From an uncultured Spirochaetota bacterium (GTDB taxonomy: Bacteria; Spirochaetota; Spirochaetia; Treponematales; Treponemataceae), in NCBI GenBank assembly GCA_944389415.1, contig CALXMF010000007.1, positions 58,399-122,398 of the forward strand: a DNA stretch of 64,000 nt, in the 5' to 3' direction. The position numbers and the translations under genes were made by a program. Positions 55,530-63,896 of the stretch are shown piece by piece (position 1 is the first letter of the stretch; every line of letters begins with the position of its first letter). The notes under the pieces were generated by a model. The model did no database searches. It was not told the origin of the DNA and saw only the letters and a program-made list of their open reading frames with translations.

Positions 55530-56987
55530 CTACGCCTTTTTCCAGACGGTGCCTGTAGGAGTATCTGTCAGTATAATTCCCTGAGAGGCAAGTTGATTTC
55601 TGATTTCATCAGCACGGGCAAAATTTTTTGCTTTCTTTGCCTCAGTCCGCTCGTCAATCAGTTTCTGAATTTCATCATCAGCCCCATTTTCAGCGACAGC
55701 AGAACTGACCGCCGCATTCTGCGCCTGAGCCTCTTCTATCAGCCCTAAAGAAAGCACACTATCCATTTTCTCGATAAGAATCTGCCGTTCCCTGGCAGAC
55801 AGAGTATTATCTTTTACAGCGCCTTGCAAAGCAGAAAGCGCCCGGGGTGTGCCCAAATCATTCTCAAGAGCCTCTCTAAAAGAACTCAAATAAGATTCCG
55901 CCGCTGGAGAAAGTACATCCAAATCTGTTTCGGCTGATGCAGCAGCAACAACTTTCGCCACACGCTGTATCAACGCACGGCGCGCATTTTTTGCACTGTC
56001 CATTGCCTTCCATGAAAACGCAACTTGGCTTCGATAATGAGCTCCCAATAAAAAGAACCGGTAATCAAGTGCATCATAACCGCGGTCAATTAGACTCTGC
56101 AATGTAAGAGAATTACCAGCAGACTTTGACATTTTGCCGCCATCCGATTCAGAATCTTTTGCAATAACAAGAAATTCATTATGCAGCCAGTAATTTACCC
56201 ATTTTTTACCTGTCGCGCCTTCTGACTGCGCAATTTCATTAGTATGATGAATCGGGATATGATCAATTCCGCCCGTGTGAATATCAAACTGTTCACCAAG
56301 ATATTTCATACTCATTGCCGAACACTCAATATGCCACCCTGGATATCCCCTTCCCCAAGGAGAATCCCATGTCAGCGCGTGATTCTCAAATTTACTTTTA
56401 GTAAACCACAATACAAAGTCATACGGATTGCGCTTATTTTGATCAATATCAATACGTGCCCCCGCTTTCAAATCAGACAGATTAAGACATGCGAGCCTGC
56501 CATAGTCAGGAAAAGTGGAAACATCATAATATAAATTACCACCAGCCATATAGGTATGACCATTTGCCTCTATTCTTTTAATGAGTTCAATCATATCAGC
56601 TACATGTTCCGTGGCACGGCATACAATATCAGGATGGCGAATATGCAAACGATCGATATCCTTAAAAAAGGCATCTGTATAAAACTGCGCAATCTCAAGA
56701 ACAGACTGACCTCTTTCCGCAGCAGTTTTAAGCATCTTATCCTCACCATCATCAGAGTCTCCTGAGAGATGACCGATATCAGTAATATTCATCACATGGG
56801 TTATATCATAGCCAAGAAATGATAAAGTTTTATCAAGTATATCAAGGAACACATAAGCGCGCAGGTTACCAATATGAGCATAATTATATACAGTAGGACC
56901 GCAGCCATAAAAACCAACATGACCGTCTTTTAACGGAATAAAATCCTGCATGGCTCGCCCCATAGTATTATATACACGTAATCCCAT
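55530..56987 (-). CDS. cysS: Cysteinyl-tRNA synthetase
   Basis: The 485-residue class I enzyme charges tRNA-Cys. Its HIGH-type motif is TVYNYAHIGN near 35, and its KMSKS motif is GKMSKSAGNSL near 283. The zinc ligands are at C29 (FYGCGPT) and in the WHIECSAMSM segment with H and E further on. The C-terminal DALR-type helical domain ends in FARADEIRNQLASQGIIL. GAGGG is 5 bases before ATG 56987. It is divergent from murB and followed by the sigma factor gene. Confidence 0.97.
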   Translation of the reverse strand: MGLRVYNTMGRAMQDFIPLKDGHVGFYGCGPTVYNYAHIGNLRAYVFLDILDKTLSFLGYDITHVMNITDIGHLSGDSDDGEDKMLKTAAERGQSVLEIAQFYTDAFFKDIDRLHIRHPDIVCRATEHVADMIELIKRIEANGHTYMAGGNLYYDVSTFPDYGRLACLNLSDLKAGARIDIDQNKRNPYDFVLWFTKSKFENHALTWDSPWGRGYPGWHIECSAMSMKYLGEQFDIHTGGIDHIPIHHTNEIAQSEGATGKKWVNYWLHNEFLVIAKDSESDGGKMSKSAGNSLTLQSLIDRGYDALDYRFFLLGAHYRSQVAFSWKAMDSAKNARRALIQRVAKVVAAASAETDLDVLSPAAESYLSSFREALENDLGTPRALSALQGAVKDNTLSARERQILIEKMDSVLSLGLIEEAQAQNAAVSSAVAENGADDEIQKLIDERTEAKKAKNFARADEIRNQLASQGIILTDTPTGTVWKKA

Positions 56988-57006
56988 TCAAACCCTCGCT
57001 TTTTAT

Positions 57007-57024
57007 CTTCTATTATAGTATACT
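57007..57024. promoter_or_regulatory. Overlapping divergent -10 elements of cysS and murB
   Basis: ATAGTATACTAT is a 12-bp palindrome at 57015-57026. It provides TATACT toward murB and TATAAT or TATACT toward cysS. Only 47 bases separate the start codons, so the two promoters must compete or interact. Confidence 0.55.
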
Positions 57025-57034
57025 ATTGCAAATT

Positions 57035-58021
57035 ATGACTACTAATGTACGTAAAATAGCAGAAAAATGCAATATACATACAAACCTTGCATGTCCGCCG
57101 AAATATAACGAACCGATGAAAGAACACACTACATTCCGAGTCGGCGGACCAGCTGCTCTTTTCATAGAACCCGCATCCGCGCAGTCTTTAGTGGATGTGC
57201 TCACCGAAATACAGCAGCAAAACAGCGAATACTTTATACTTGGAGGCGGGTCTAATCTGGTTGTATCAGACAGCGGTTTTGACATTCCTGTCATTTCAAC
57301 CTCAAATCTGTGTACTATCGAAACTGTTGCTGTTGATAATTCACTGCTTCTGCGATGCGGTACAGGCACCACATTTGAACAGATTCGCACATATTGTTTC
57401 CAACATTCGCTCGGAGGTTTGGAGTCATTTGCCGGTCTGCCTGGTACAGCAGGCGGCGCTGTATATATGAATGCCCGCTGCTATGGCGCATCCATCAGCG
57501 ATGTACTTCACAGTGTTACTTATCTTCAGCAGGGAACAGGAGAAAAACTAACCACAGAAACATATACATTTACTGCGGCAGACTGGGAGTATAAACACTC
57601 TCCATTTCAGCATACCAGACATACTATCCTTGACGCACTCTTTCATGTCCGCCATCTGACACCACAAGAACAGCGGCAAGCCGAACAACAGGCTCAAGAA
57701 CATATCGCGGATCGAAAACAAAAAGGACATTTCTCATGGCCATCCGCCGGAAGCGTTTTTAAAAATAACCGCGCATTTGGCAAACCAACCGGAAAAATAA
57801 TTGAAGAAACCGGATTAAGAGGATTTTCTATTGGAGGCGCGCAGGTTGCCCCCTGGCACGGCAATTTTATCATAAATACAGGAAATGCAACGGCCGCTGA
57901 TATTTTTGAACTTACTAAATACGTGATGGAGCGGGTATATACCGCAACTGGCTTCAAATTGGAATGCGAAATAATTTTCTGCGGAGTTGGAGCCGTTTGT
58001 CCATCATGCCCTTCTCAATAA
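57035..58021 (+). CDS. murB: UDP-N-acetylenolpyruvoylglucosamine reductase
   Basis: MurB makes UDP-MurNAc for peptidoglycan with FAD and NADPH. The 328-residue protein has the FAD-binding segments HTTFRVGGPAALFIEP near 34, ILGGGSNLVVSD near 70 and GLPGTAGGAVYMNARCYG near 130. The proton-donor serine lies in WPSAGSVFKN near 240, and the last glutamate in GFKLECEI near 310. It is a type I-like MurB. ATG 57035 has a -10 element ten bases upstream and no Shine-Dalgarno, so it would have a very short leader. Confidence 0.95.
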   Translation: MTTNVRKIAEKCNIHTNLACPPKYNEPMKEHTTFRVGGPAALFIEPASAQSLVDVLTEIQQQNSEYFILGGGSNLVVSDSGFDIPVISTSNLCTIETVAVDNSLLLRCGTGTTFEQIRTYCFQHSLGGLESFAGLPGTAGGAVYMNARCYGASISDVLHSVTYLQQGTGEKLTTETYTFTAADWEYKHSPFQHTRHTILDALFHVRHLTPQEQRQAEQQAQEHIADRKQKGHFSWPSAGSVFKNNRAFGKPTGKIIEETGLRGFSIGGAQVAPWHGNFIINTGNATAADIFELTKYVMERVYTATGFKLECEIIFCGVGAVCPSCPSQ

Positions 58022-58144
58022 TAAAAACACATTTCAGCGTTATTACATACAACAGTGCTGGCTCTGTTATTAGTGTAGAGAAACACCGATAAATTAAACA
58101 GGATAACGGAGTCCCTGATAAATAGTGTTCTTGCGGGGATTTAA

Positions 58145-58173
58145 TTGACACAGTACAAATTGCATTCTATACT
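58145..58173 (+). promoter_or_regulatory. Promoter of the double CNB gene operon
   Basis: TTGACA (58145-58150), a 17-base spacer and TATACT (58168-58173) form a near-consensus promoter. GCGAGG then lies before the TTG start at 58199. Confidence 0.75.
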
Positions 58174-58198
58174 ATGTATACAATAGGCGAGGTTTATT

Positions 58199-59380
58199 TT
58201 GTTACAGCTATCTTTTGTCAATTATAAAAAAGGCTCATACATACTCGTTGAAGGAAATACCGACAATAGCCGTTTTTATATTATAAAAAGCGGACGTGCA
58301 CAGGTGTTTACAGAAACAGGAATACTGGATCAGAAACCCATCATATACGGTCCGGGAGACTTTCTCGGAGTTATTCCCTGTATGTCAGGTCACTCACAGA
58401 TAGAATCAGCCGTCGCACTGACGGATGTTGTCCTCATTTCAGTTCGCAAAGATCAATATCCGGAACTTATCGTTAAGAATACACCAGTTGCGCTTAAAAT
58501 TATAAAAACATTCGCCAACAGGACACGAACACTAAACGAGATTCTGATGAAGCAGTCATCAAACGCCTCGTCATCGGATACGCTCACACAATTGTATAAT
58601 GTCGCACAATTTTATGATCAGACAGGAAAACTGAACCTGGCCACATATTGCTACTATCAGTATATAAAGTATTGTCCAACAGGCGAATATATTGAATCAG
58701 CAAAAAAACGGTTTATAAAATTAAAACCGATCACACAGGCAGTATATTTTGAGATACCGAAAGAATCTGTCCGCAAATATCCCAAAGATACAATGATTTT
58801 CTGTGAAAATCAGGAAGGCAGGGAAATGTTTATTATCCAGCAGGGACAGGTAAAGATTTCCAAAGTCGTTAAAAACCAAGAATTAATCTTTGCCGTTCTG
58901 AAAAAAGGAGATTTTTTCGGAGAAATGGCGCTGTTGGAAAACAAACCGCGTTCAGCAAGTGCCATCGCACATGATGACTGTGTGCTGATGTCTGTTAACG
59001 CAGAAAACTTTAATCAGCTTGTTACTACACAGCCGCAGCTTGTTGCACGCCTTACGACTACACTCGCGGACAGGCTATGGTCTATGTACCGGCAGATTGC
59101 CAACACAAAGATTCTTGATCCGGTTTGTAAAATATTTGATATGCTTGCGCTCCAAGTCGAAAAAGAAAAACTTGTTGAAAACGGCAATAAATCGTACCAA
59201 TTTGAATTGACTATGCAGGATCTGATGAATATGTGCAGTATTCCGCAGATGGAACAGCGGCCTGTGGCTCTGAAAATCAAGCAAAGTACTATGATAAAAA
59301 TAAATGAAGGCAAGCTTTTTGTCACAGACTGCAAAGAACTGGTATCAATGGCTTCAAAATTCAGAAAACAAAAAAACTAG
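58199..59380 (+). CDS. Protein with two cyclic-nucleotide-binding domains and a degenerate Crp-like HTH
   Basis: The 393-residue protein has CNB domain 1 at about 8-110 (GSYILVEGNTDNSRFYIIKS), a helical link with a TPR-like motif (125-175), CNB domain 2 at about 185-300 (GDFFGEMALLENKPRSASAI, which keeps the phosphate-cassette Glu and Arg), and a C-terminal segment resembling a Crp winged helix (TMQDLMNMCSIP to INEGKLFVTDCKEL). Domain 2 looks able to bind cNMP; domain 1 lacks the Arg. The start is TTG 58199, with GAGG upstream. It may read cAMP made by the CYTH protein at 12788, but this link is speculative. Confidence 0.85.
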   Translation: MLQLSFVNYKKGSYILVEGNTDNSRFYIIKSGRAQVFTETGILDQKPIIYGPGDFLGVIPCMSGHSQIESAVALTDVVLISVRKDQYPELIVKNTPVALKIIKTFANRTRTLNEILMKQSSNASSSDTLTQLYNVAQFYDQTGKLNLATYCYYQYIKYCPTGEYIESAKKRFIKLKPITQAVYFEIPKESVRKYPKDTMIFCENQEGREMFIIQQGQVKISKVVKNQELIFAVLKKGDFFGEMALLENKPRSASAIAHDDCVLMSVNAENFNQLVTTQPQLVARLTTTLADRLWSMYRQIANTKILDPVCKIFDMLALQVEKEKLVENGNKSYQFELTMQDLMNMCSIPQMEQRPVALKIKQSTMIKINEGKLFVTDCKELVSMASKFRKQKN

Positions 59381-59456
59381 GGGCAGCACTGTTTTTTTCC
59401 GATGTATATTATAGTGGAGCATCACATATATTACCGCTCCATATATACGGAGACCC

Positions 59457-60029
59457 ATGTATACTTATAAACATATCCATATGTTCGCCGCGGCAGTGTT
59501 TTGCTTTGCAGCAGCACTGTGTCCGGCGATAGAAGCTGAAACACAGTCTGAACAATCTGTCGCTCTGCCGACAGGTTTTCAGAATATCACACTCGGTATG
59601 GATGCGGAAACAACAAAAAACGCATTAAAAGACAATGTGCTCTTTGGATACCGCGGTGAACGGGATGTTTCACTGACGCCTGATACCCGACAGCCAATCA
59701 TTCAGACAGACGGCGGCCCATATTCATATCTGCGCCAATGCTGGTTTCAATTCCACAATGACATTCTCTATATTATGACGCTTAACCTAAATCAGGAAAA
59801 AACCGATTATTATTCACTATTCAGCACACTTTGCAAAAAATACGGAGAGCCAACTGCGCTGACACCGAATAAGTGCGAATGGCGGAATGAAACAGTGATT
59901 CTTACCCTTGAACGTCCGCTTGCCTTAAAATATACGGATGCAAAAATATTCACAAGCCTGCAGGAGAACGCACAGGTGCAGAAAACTGCTGTTGAACAGG
60001 ATCACGATCACTTTCTGGAGAGTCTGTAA
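59457..60029 (+). CDS. Exported protein, unrecognised
   Basis: This 190-residue protein has a signal peptide (about 1-27). The mature part contains PTGFQNITLGMDAETTKNAL near 38 and WFQFHNDILYIMTLNLNQEK near 95, a pattern seen in small periplasmic proteins of uncertain function in spirochaetes. GGAG precedes the ATG. It overlaps the DUF192 gene by one base (TAATG), so the two are coupled and probably share a role. Confidence 0.7.
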   Translation: MYTYKHIHMFAAAVFCFAAALCPAIEAETQSEQSVALPTGFQNITLGMDAETTKNALKDNVLFGYRGERDVSLTPDTRQPIIQTDGGPYSYLRQCWFQFHNDILYIMTLNLNQEKTDYYSLFSTLCKKYGEPTALTPNKCEWRNETVILTLERPLALKYTDAKIFTSLQENAQVQKTAVEQDHDHFLESL

Positions 60030-60481
60030 TGAAAAGAACAACCGCCGTATTTTGGCTAATGCTCCTTGCAGCCATTACTGTTTCATGCCGCGGAACAAAT
60101 ACATTGCCGCAGCGAACGCTTATTATTACCACAGCAGATGGAACAGAAATCTCTGTTACAGCAGAAATTGCAAAGAAAGCAGAGGACCGAAACCGCGGTT
60201 ATATGGAACGCCAGCAAATTCCGGAAGGAACCGGAATGCTTTTCGTATTTGAAAAAGATCAAATTCTCAGTTTCTGGATGAAGAACACCCCCTCGCCGCT
60301 TTCAATCGCATACATAGATTCACGGGGAATTATACGCGACATCTTTGATATGACACCGTTCAGTCTGGCAAATGTAACTAGCACACGGTCAGTCAGATAT
60401 GCACTTGAAGTGCCGCAGGGATGGTTCAAAAAAATGAACATTAATACAGGTGATCAGATCACTATACCGTCTGACCTGTAA
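60029..60481 (+). CDS. DUF192 family lipoprotein
   Basis: The 150-residue protein has a lipobox ending in Cys near residue 20 (AITVSC). The rest is a DUF192 domain: AKKAEDRNRGYMERQQIPEG near 48, FVFEKDQILSFWMKNTPSPL near 72, and the final SVRYALEVPQGWF near 120. DUF192 proteins are small beta-barrels of unknown function in the cell envelope. Start is coupled to the previous gene. Confidence 0.88.
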   Translation: MKRTTAVFWLMLLAAITVSCRGTNTLPQRTLIITTADGTEISVTAEIAKKAEDRNRGYMERQQIPEGTGMLFVFEKDQILSFWMKNTPSPLSIAYIDSRGIIRDIFDMTPFSLANVTSTRSVRYALEVPQGWFKKMNINTGDQITIPSDL

Positions 60482-60501
60482 TTTTAAACATATCAAACCG
60501 T

Positions 60502-61635
60502 TCAGGAAAGTTTTTCAAGCTCAGCGGCGGCGATTTTATCATCCGGAGCAATTTCCAGTACTGTACGGAAAAAGCCGGCGGCCTCGTCTTTTTTTCCTTC
60601 TCGCAGCGCAAGAAAACCTAAATTGGATATTATTTTTGTATTATCGCCCTCAATAACAAGTGCCTGCTGCAGATAATCACGAGCCGCATGAAAGTCGCCG
60701 GTTTCCATACAGCAAATCGCCAGCTCATTATATGTATCAGCAGTACCCCCTCCCAGTTCATCAGCTTTTTCAAACGCAGCACGCGCGTCACTCCAACGGC
60801 AAAGACGGCGAAGCCCCCACCCGAGCAAAAACCACGCATTCCAAACCTGCGGATTTTTTTCAAGGAAAGCCTTTATCTGCTCAAGCCCTTTTTCTTCCTG
60901 CCCCATCGAGATAAATTCATACGCGGCTTTAAAACGTTCATCTTCCAAATCACGATTTGAAATATCATCAACGATTTCTCTCGCACGCTCCCGTTTATAA
61001 CGGCTGTTTTCATCAAGAGATGATTCATCATCAGCCGCAGTCAGAGTCAGATACGTCTCAAAGCAGTTTCTGGCCCGGGGAAAATTACGCTGTTTAAGAA
61101 AGAAAAAACCTGCATTAAAAAACACATCAGGAGCAGGCGGTTCAGCGGCAAGCGCCTTCTGATAAAATGAAAACGCAAGATCATCACACGCGTCTGCATC
61201 TTCAGATAATCCGGATCGGCGGTACGATTCGGCATATTCATCATAGAAAAGCGCCGAATTCAGAATAACCGCAACATCATCAGGAGCATAACCGCGCAGC
61301 GCCTGAAACAGTTCCTCCGCGATATCAAAATCCTCATTTCGGGCTTTAAAGACAGCAGCCTCGCAAAGCTCCTGTTTAATATTCGGCCGTATCCCCTCAA
61401 GCAGCTTGCGGTAATATGGATTATGCTCATTTTCTATATCATAGGCGAGCACCGTTAAAATGCCGGCCATAATCATTTCAACTGTAAGTTCCGCAGGATC
61501 AAAACGAGCATCAGCAGAAGACTTCTGCACCGGTAAAGGAATTGAAAAATCTATTCCCGGCAAATGCTGCGCAATATGCGCATCTTCTGCCAGAGACAAA
61601 AAGACAACAGAATCAAGAGAATTAACCGAATCCAT
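60502..61635 (-). CDS. TPR-repeat protein
   Basis: The 377-residue cytoplasmic protein has no signal peptide. TPR motifs are clear in the last third: AAYEFISMGQEEKGLEQIKA near 238, NAWFLLGWGLRRLCRWSDAR near 267, DTYNELAICCMETGDFHAAR near 305 and KIISNLGFLALREGKKDEAA near 338. More divergent ones lie near 130-200. It is a protein-interaction scaffold. I use ATG 61635, with AAAGG upstream; the frame is open earlier. It follows the PilZ gene on the same strand after 75 bases. Confidence 0.82.
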   Translation of the reverse strand: MDSVNSLDSVVFLSLAEDAHIAQHLPGIDFSIPLPVQKSSADARFDPAELTVEMIMAGILTVLAYDIENEHNPYYRKLLEGIRPNIKQELCEAAVFKARNEDFDIAEELFQALRGYAPDDVAVILNSALFYDEYAESYRRSGLSEDADACDDLAFSFYQKALAAEPPAPDVFFNAGFFFLKQRNFPRARNCFETYLTLTAADDESSLDENSRYKRERAREIVDDISNRDLEDERFKAAYEFISMGQEEKGLEQIKAFLEKNPQVWNAWFLLGWGLRRLCRWSDARAAFEKADELGGGTADTYNELAICCMETGDFHAARDYLQQALVIEGDNTKIISNLGFLALREGKKDEAAGFFRTVLEIAPDDKIAAAELEKLS

Positions 61636-61710
61636 ATTTACCTTTCTTTTGTACAGAATGGGGACACAATTTGCGGGGACAGCAGCAGCATCAAGATATG
61701 CCGGAAGCAA

Positions 61711-62556
61711 TTACATATCAGCAGCTGCAAGCGCAGAAGCATTGAATACCTGCAATTCCTTTTTCCGCTTTGTAGTAAGATAGTTATTGATATGCAGTTT
61801 ATACGCCATCGGCACAGTTCCTTCCGTAAACCGCATACTAACCGCGACAATATCTTTTCTGCCCTGAATTGGATCACACCGCAATACCATACCGGTCAGC
61901 TTTACTGTTTCAACAGGATCATCAAATTCAATACAGAGCGTTGCTTCCCGGTTAAGAAGGAATTGCGATAACCCAAGCAAGATTACTCTTGCACCTGAAA
62001 AAGATAAATCTTTCAGGATACAATGGCGCGGAACCCCCTGCACAGTGATGAGAGTTTCTTCATGCGAGATATTAAGTTTTCGCATTGCATCTTCGTCAAG
62101 TTTGATACGTTCTTCTTTACGATGAACAGCATTAAAATTCGCTTCAAGCACTCGACCAATAATTTCAATAAGATCATCAGGCGGACGCTGATTAAATGTA
62201 AGAGTAACAACAGCCAGATCCTTTGCATTCATATACGGCATAATGTCGGTTACTTTCGCGCTGACAAAAAAACTGATCGGCTGCTTTTCAGCTTGCAAAA
62301 AACAAAAACGCAGATTTGCGTTGCAGTTTTCCTGTGAAAGCCGCGCGTAGGCACCGCCTTTTGTCCCCACTATTATCTTTGCGGCAAGAAACGAAGTGGA
62401 ATTGATGATACACGGCCATTGAGAATCGGCACATTTTACATATATCTGTCTTGGATCAAGATGTAATGTTTTGATAACTTCCTTAGAAAAAGTTATCTCA
62501 GTATCACGATAACGGTCATAGTATTTCGAAATTTGCTGACTAGTAACGACGCCCAT
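61711..62556 (-). CDS. PilZ domain protein (cyclic di-GMP receptor)
   Basis: The 281-residue protein has an N-terminal YcgR-N/PilZN-like domain (about 5-150) and a C-terminal PilZ domain with RHCILKDLSFSGARV near 180-194 (the D-x-S-x-x-G half of the c-di-GMP motif) and an upstream RKEERIKL region that may supply the RxxxR-type half. It can read the c-di-GMP made by the cyclase at 42006. ATG 62556 is chosen because TTGACC, 17 bases, TATCAT and six bases lead exactly to it; the earlier TTG 62595 would lie upstream of this promoter. Confidence 0.85.
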   Translation of the reverse strand: MGVVTSQQISKYYDRYRDTEITFSKEVIKTLHLDPRQIYVKCADSQWPCIINSTSFLAAKIIVGTKGGAYARLSQENCNANLRFCFLQAEKQPISFFVSAKVTDIMPYMNAKDLAVVTLTFNQRPPDDLIEIIGRVLEANFNAVHRKEERIKLDEDAMRKLNISHEETLITVQGVPRHCILKDLSFSGARVILLGLSQFLLNREATLCIEFDDPVETVKLTGMVLRCDPIQGRKDIVAVSMRFTEGTVPMAYKLHINNYLTTKRKKELQVFNASALAAADM

Positions 62557-62562
62557 GCGCTT

Positions 62563-62591
62563 ATGATAATTTATATAACCCAAATGGTCAA
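62563..62591 (-). promoter_or_regulatory. PilZ gene promoter, leaderless
   Basis: On the minus strand TTGACC (62591-62586), a 17-base spacer and TATCAT (62568-62563) end six bases before ATG 62556. Confidence 0.6.
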
Positions 62592-62603
62592 TCAAAAAAA
62601 TGC

Positions 62604-63575
62604 TTATTGCTGAACAAAAAGAAGCACATTAACAGTGCGCCGCTCTGGCCATGCCGCGTATATTTTGCTTCCGCCCGCATACAGCGCCGCAGATGAGCCT
62701 CCATCCATCTGTACAGCAGATGATGCCCCGGCAGCAGCAAGAATAACCGCGCATTCTTCAAAAGACGCGCCGCCTTTGGAAAAAGGAAGAAACGGCTTTT
62801 CGACAGCAAGGATCAGCACCGATGTACCATCTGCTACAGTACCAATACAGATACGGCTGTCCAGACTATATCCGGTAAACGGAAATACAGCCCCCTCATC
62901 AAGAACCGGCATAAAACCGCCGAATATAAGCTGTGTATCAGGCGGAAAACTGTCTGTCTGCGACCGCAGTATATCTGCCCGCCAGATACCGTCCCTGAGA
63001 GAGAATGATAGCGCCCCATATCGGGAAACAGGAGAGGAGAGAATCTGTCCGCTTTCAACATACAAACCCACAGGCCGCCGAAGCGCGCTCAGAGGACCAT
63101 TTACATAGGCATATGGAGTCGCGTTTACCGAAACGGCGACCTCAGGCCGTTTCGCTGCGTTTTCAGCAGATACCCCGCGCACACTGCCATCAGCTAAAAA
63201 ATCTTTTGCCGGCGGTTCGCCCCGCACACTCAGTCCAGCGCCAGCCAAATCAATCCGCACAATATGCCAGTATAAACGCCTGTCCGGCGACTCATACGAA
63301 TACCGTTCAATACCACCGCACACAGTTTCCCAGTTCCACACAGAATCAGAAGGCAGCAACTGCTCAAGCGATCGTATATGAGCAGCTGATTCAGGAGGAA
63401 CAGTAATACAGACACCGGGGTACAAAACAGTCTGCATAGAAAAAGACTGTTCTGTCCGCACAGGCACAGATGATGACGGCTGTATCGTATCCGGCACAGT
63501 ACGGCAGCCGCCGCAAATAGAAATATATAGATAGATAAAAAAAAGCCTCAGGACAATGTCTGAGGCCTTTTGCAT
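62604..63575 (-). CDS. Phosphodiester glycosidase (NAGPA/DUF2233) lipoprotein
   Basis: The 323-residue protein has a signal peptide with lipobox ICGGC (Cys near 24) and a phosphodiester glycosidase domain with SVNATPYAYVNGPLSALRRP near 145, IFGGFMPVLDEG near 220 and the conserved SAVQMDGGSSAALYAGG near 287. Relatives cleave sugar-phosphodiester or wall-polymer links outside the cytoplasm. ATG 63575 and ATG 63596 are both possible starts, neither with a good Shine-Dalgarno. Oddly, the rpsU intrinsic terminator lies inside codons 3-13, so full-length message requires read-through. Confidence 0.8.
   Translation of the reverse strand: MQKASDIVLRLFFIYLYISICGGCRTVPDTIQPSSSVPVRTEQSFSMQTVLYPGVCITVPPESAAHIRSLEQLLPSDSVWNWETVCGGIERYSYESPDRRLYWHIVRIDLAGAGLSVRGEPPAKDFLADGSVRGVSAENAAKRPEVAVSVNATPYAYVNGPLSALRRPVGLYVESGQILSSPVSRYGALSFSLRDGIWRADILRSQTDSFPPDTQLIFGGFMPVLDEGAVFPFTGYSLDSRICIGTVADGTSVLILAVEKPFLPFSKGGASFEECAVILAAAGASSAVQMDGGSSAALYAGGSKIYAAWPERRTVNVLLFVQQ
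63537..63570 (-). terminator. Intrinsic terminator after rpsU, inside the next gene's signal-peptide codons
   Basis: On the minus strand GCCTCAG and CTGAGGC pair around an 8-base loop and are followed by eight T. It lies 27-60 bases after the rpsU stop and overlaps the first codons of the glycosidase gene. Confidence 0.85.
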
Positions 63576-63597
63576 CCTGCTGAAAGCATACAACATA

Positions 63598-63813
63598 TCA
63601 GTAGGTACTGCTCTTAGAATCCCGTGTTCTGCGGGTCTTTTTCATCAACTTGCGCTGAAGTGTCTTATTCTTGCGGTTTTTAATGGTAGAGGGCTTTTCA
63701 TAGTACTCCCGCTTTTTAAATTCACGGATAATACCTTCCTTTTCGACCATGCGCTTAAAACGCTTGATTGCCTTTTCAAGGTTTTCGGAATCTTCAACTA
63801 TAATGTGAGCCAT
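63598..63813 (-). CDS. rpsU: 30S ribosomal protein S21
   Basis: S21 is a small basic protein of the 30S platform, near the anti-Shine-Dalgarno. The 71-residue product has [20 protein letters not shown], then [16 protein letters not shown] and a long basic tail. GGAGGTGA is 8 bases before the ATG, a strong site. It has its own promoter and a terminator downstream. The possible ATG 63596 of the next gene lies just after its stop. Confidence 0.96.
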   Translation of the reverse strand: MAHIIVEDSENLEKAIKRFKRMVEKEGIIREFKKREYYEKPSTIKNRKNKTLQRKLMKKTRRTRDSKSSTY

Positions 63814-63866
63814 GCTGTAATCACCTCCTTCCGGAGTCTCACCGTAGATATCGCAAAATATGCTAT

Positions 63867-63896
63867 ATTATGCCATATCACACAAATATCTGTCAA
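63867..63896 (-). promoter_or_regulatory. rpsU promoter
   Basis: On the minus strand TTGACA (63896-63891), an 18-base spacer and CATAAT (63872-63867) are seen. The leader of about 45 bases contains the strong Shine-Dalgarno. The 100 bases beyond, to the window edge, show nothing recognisable. Confidence 0.7.
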
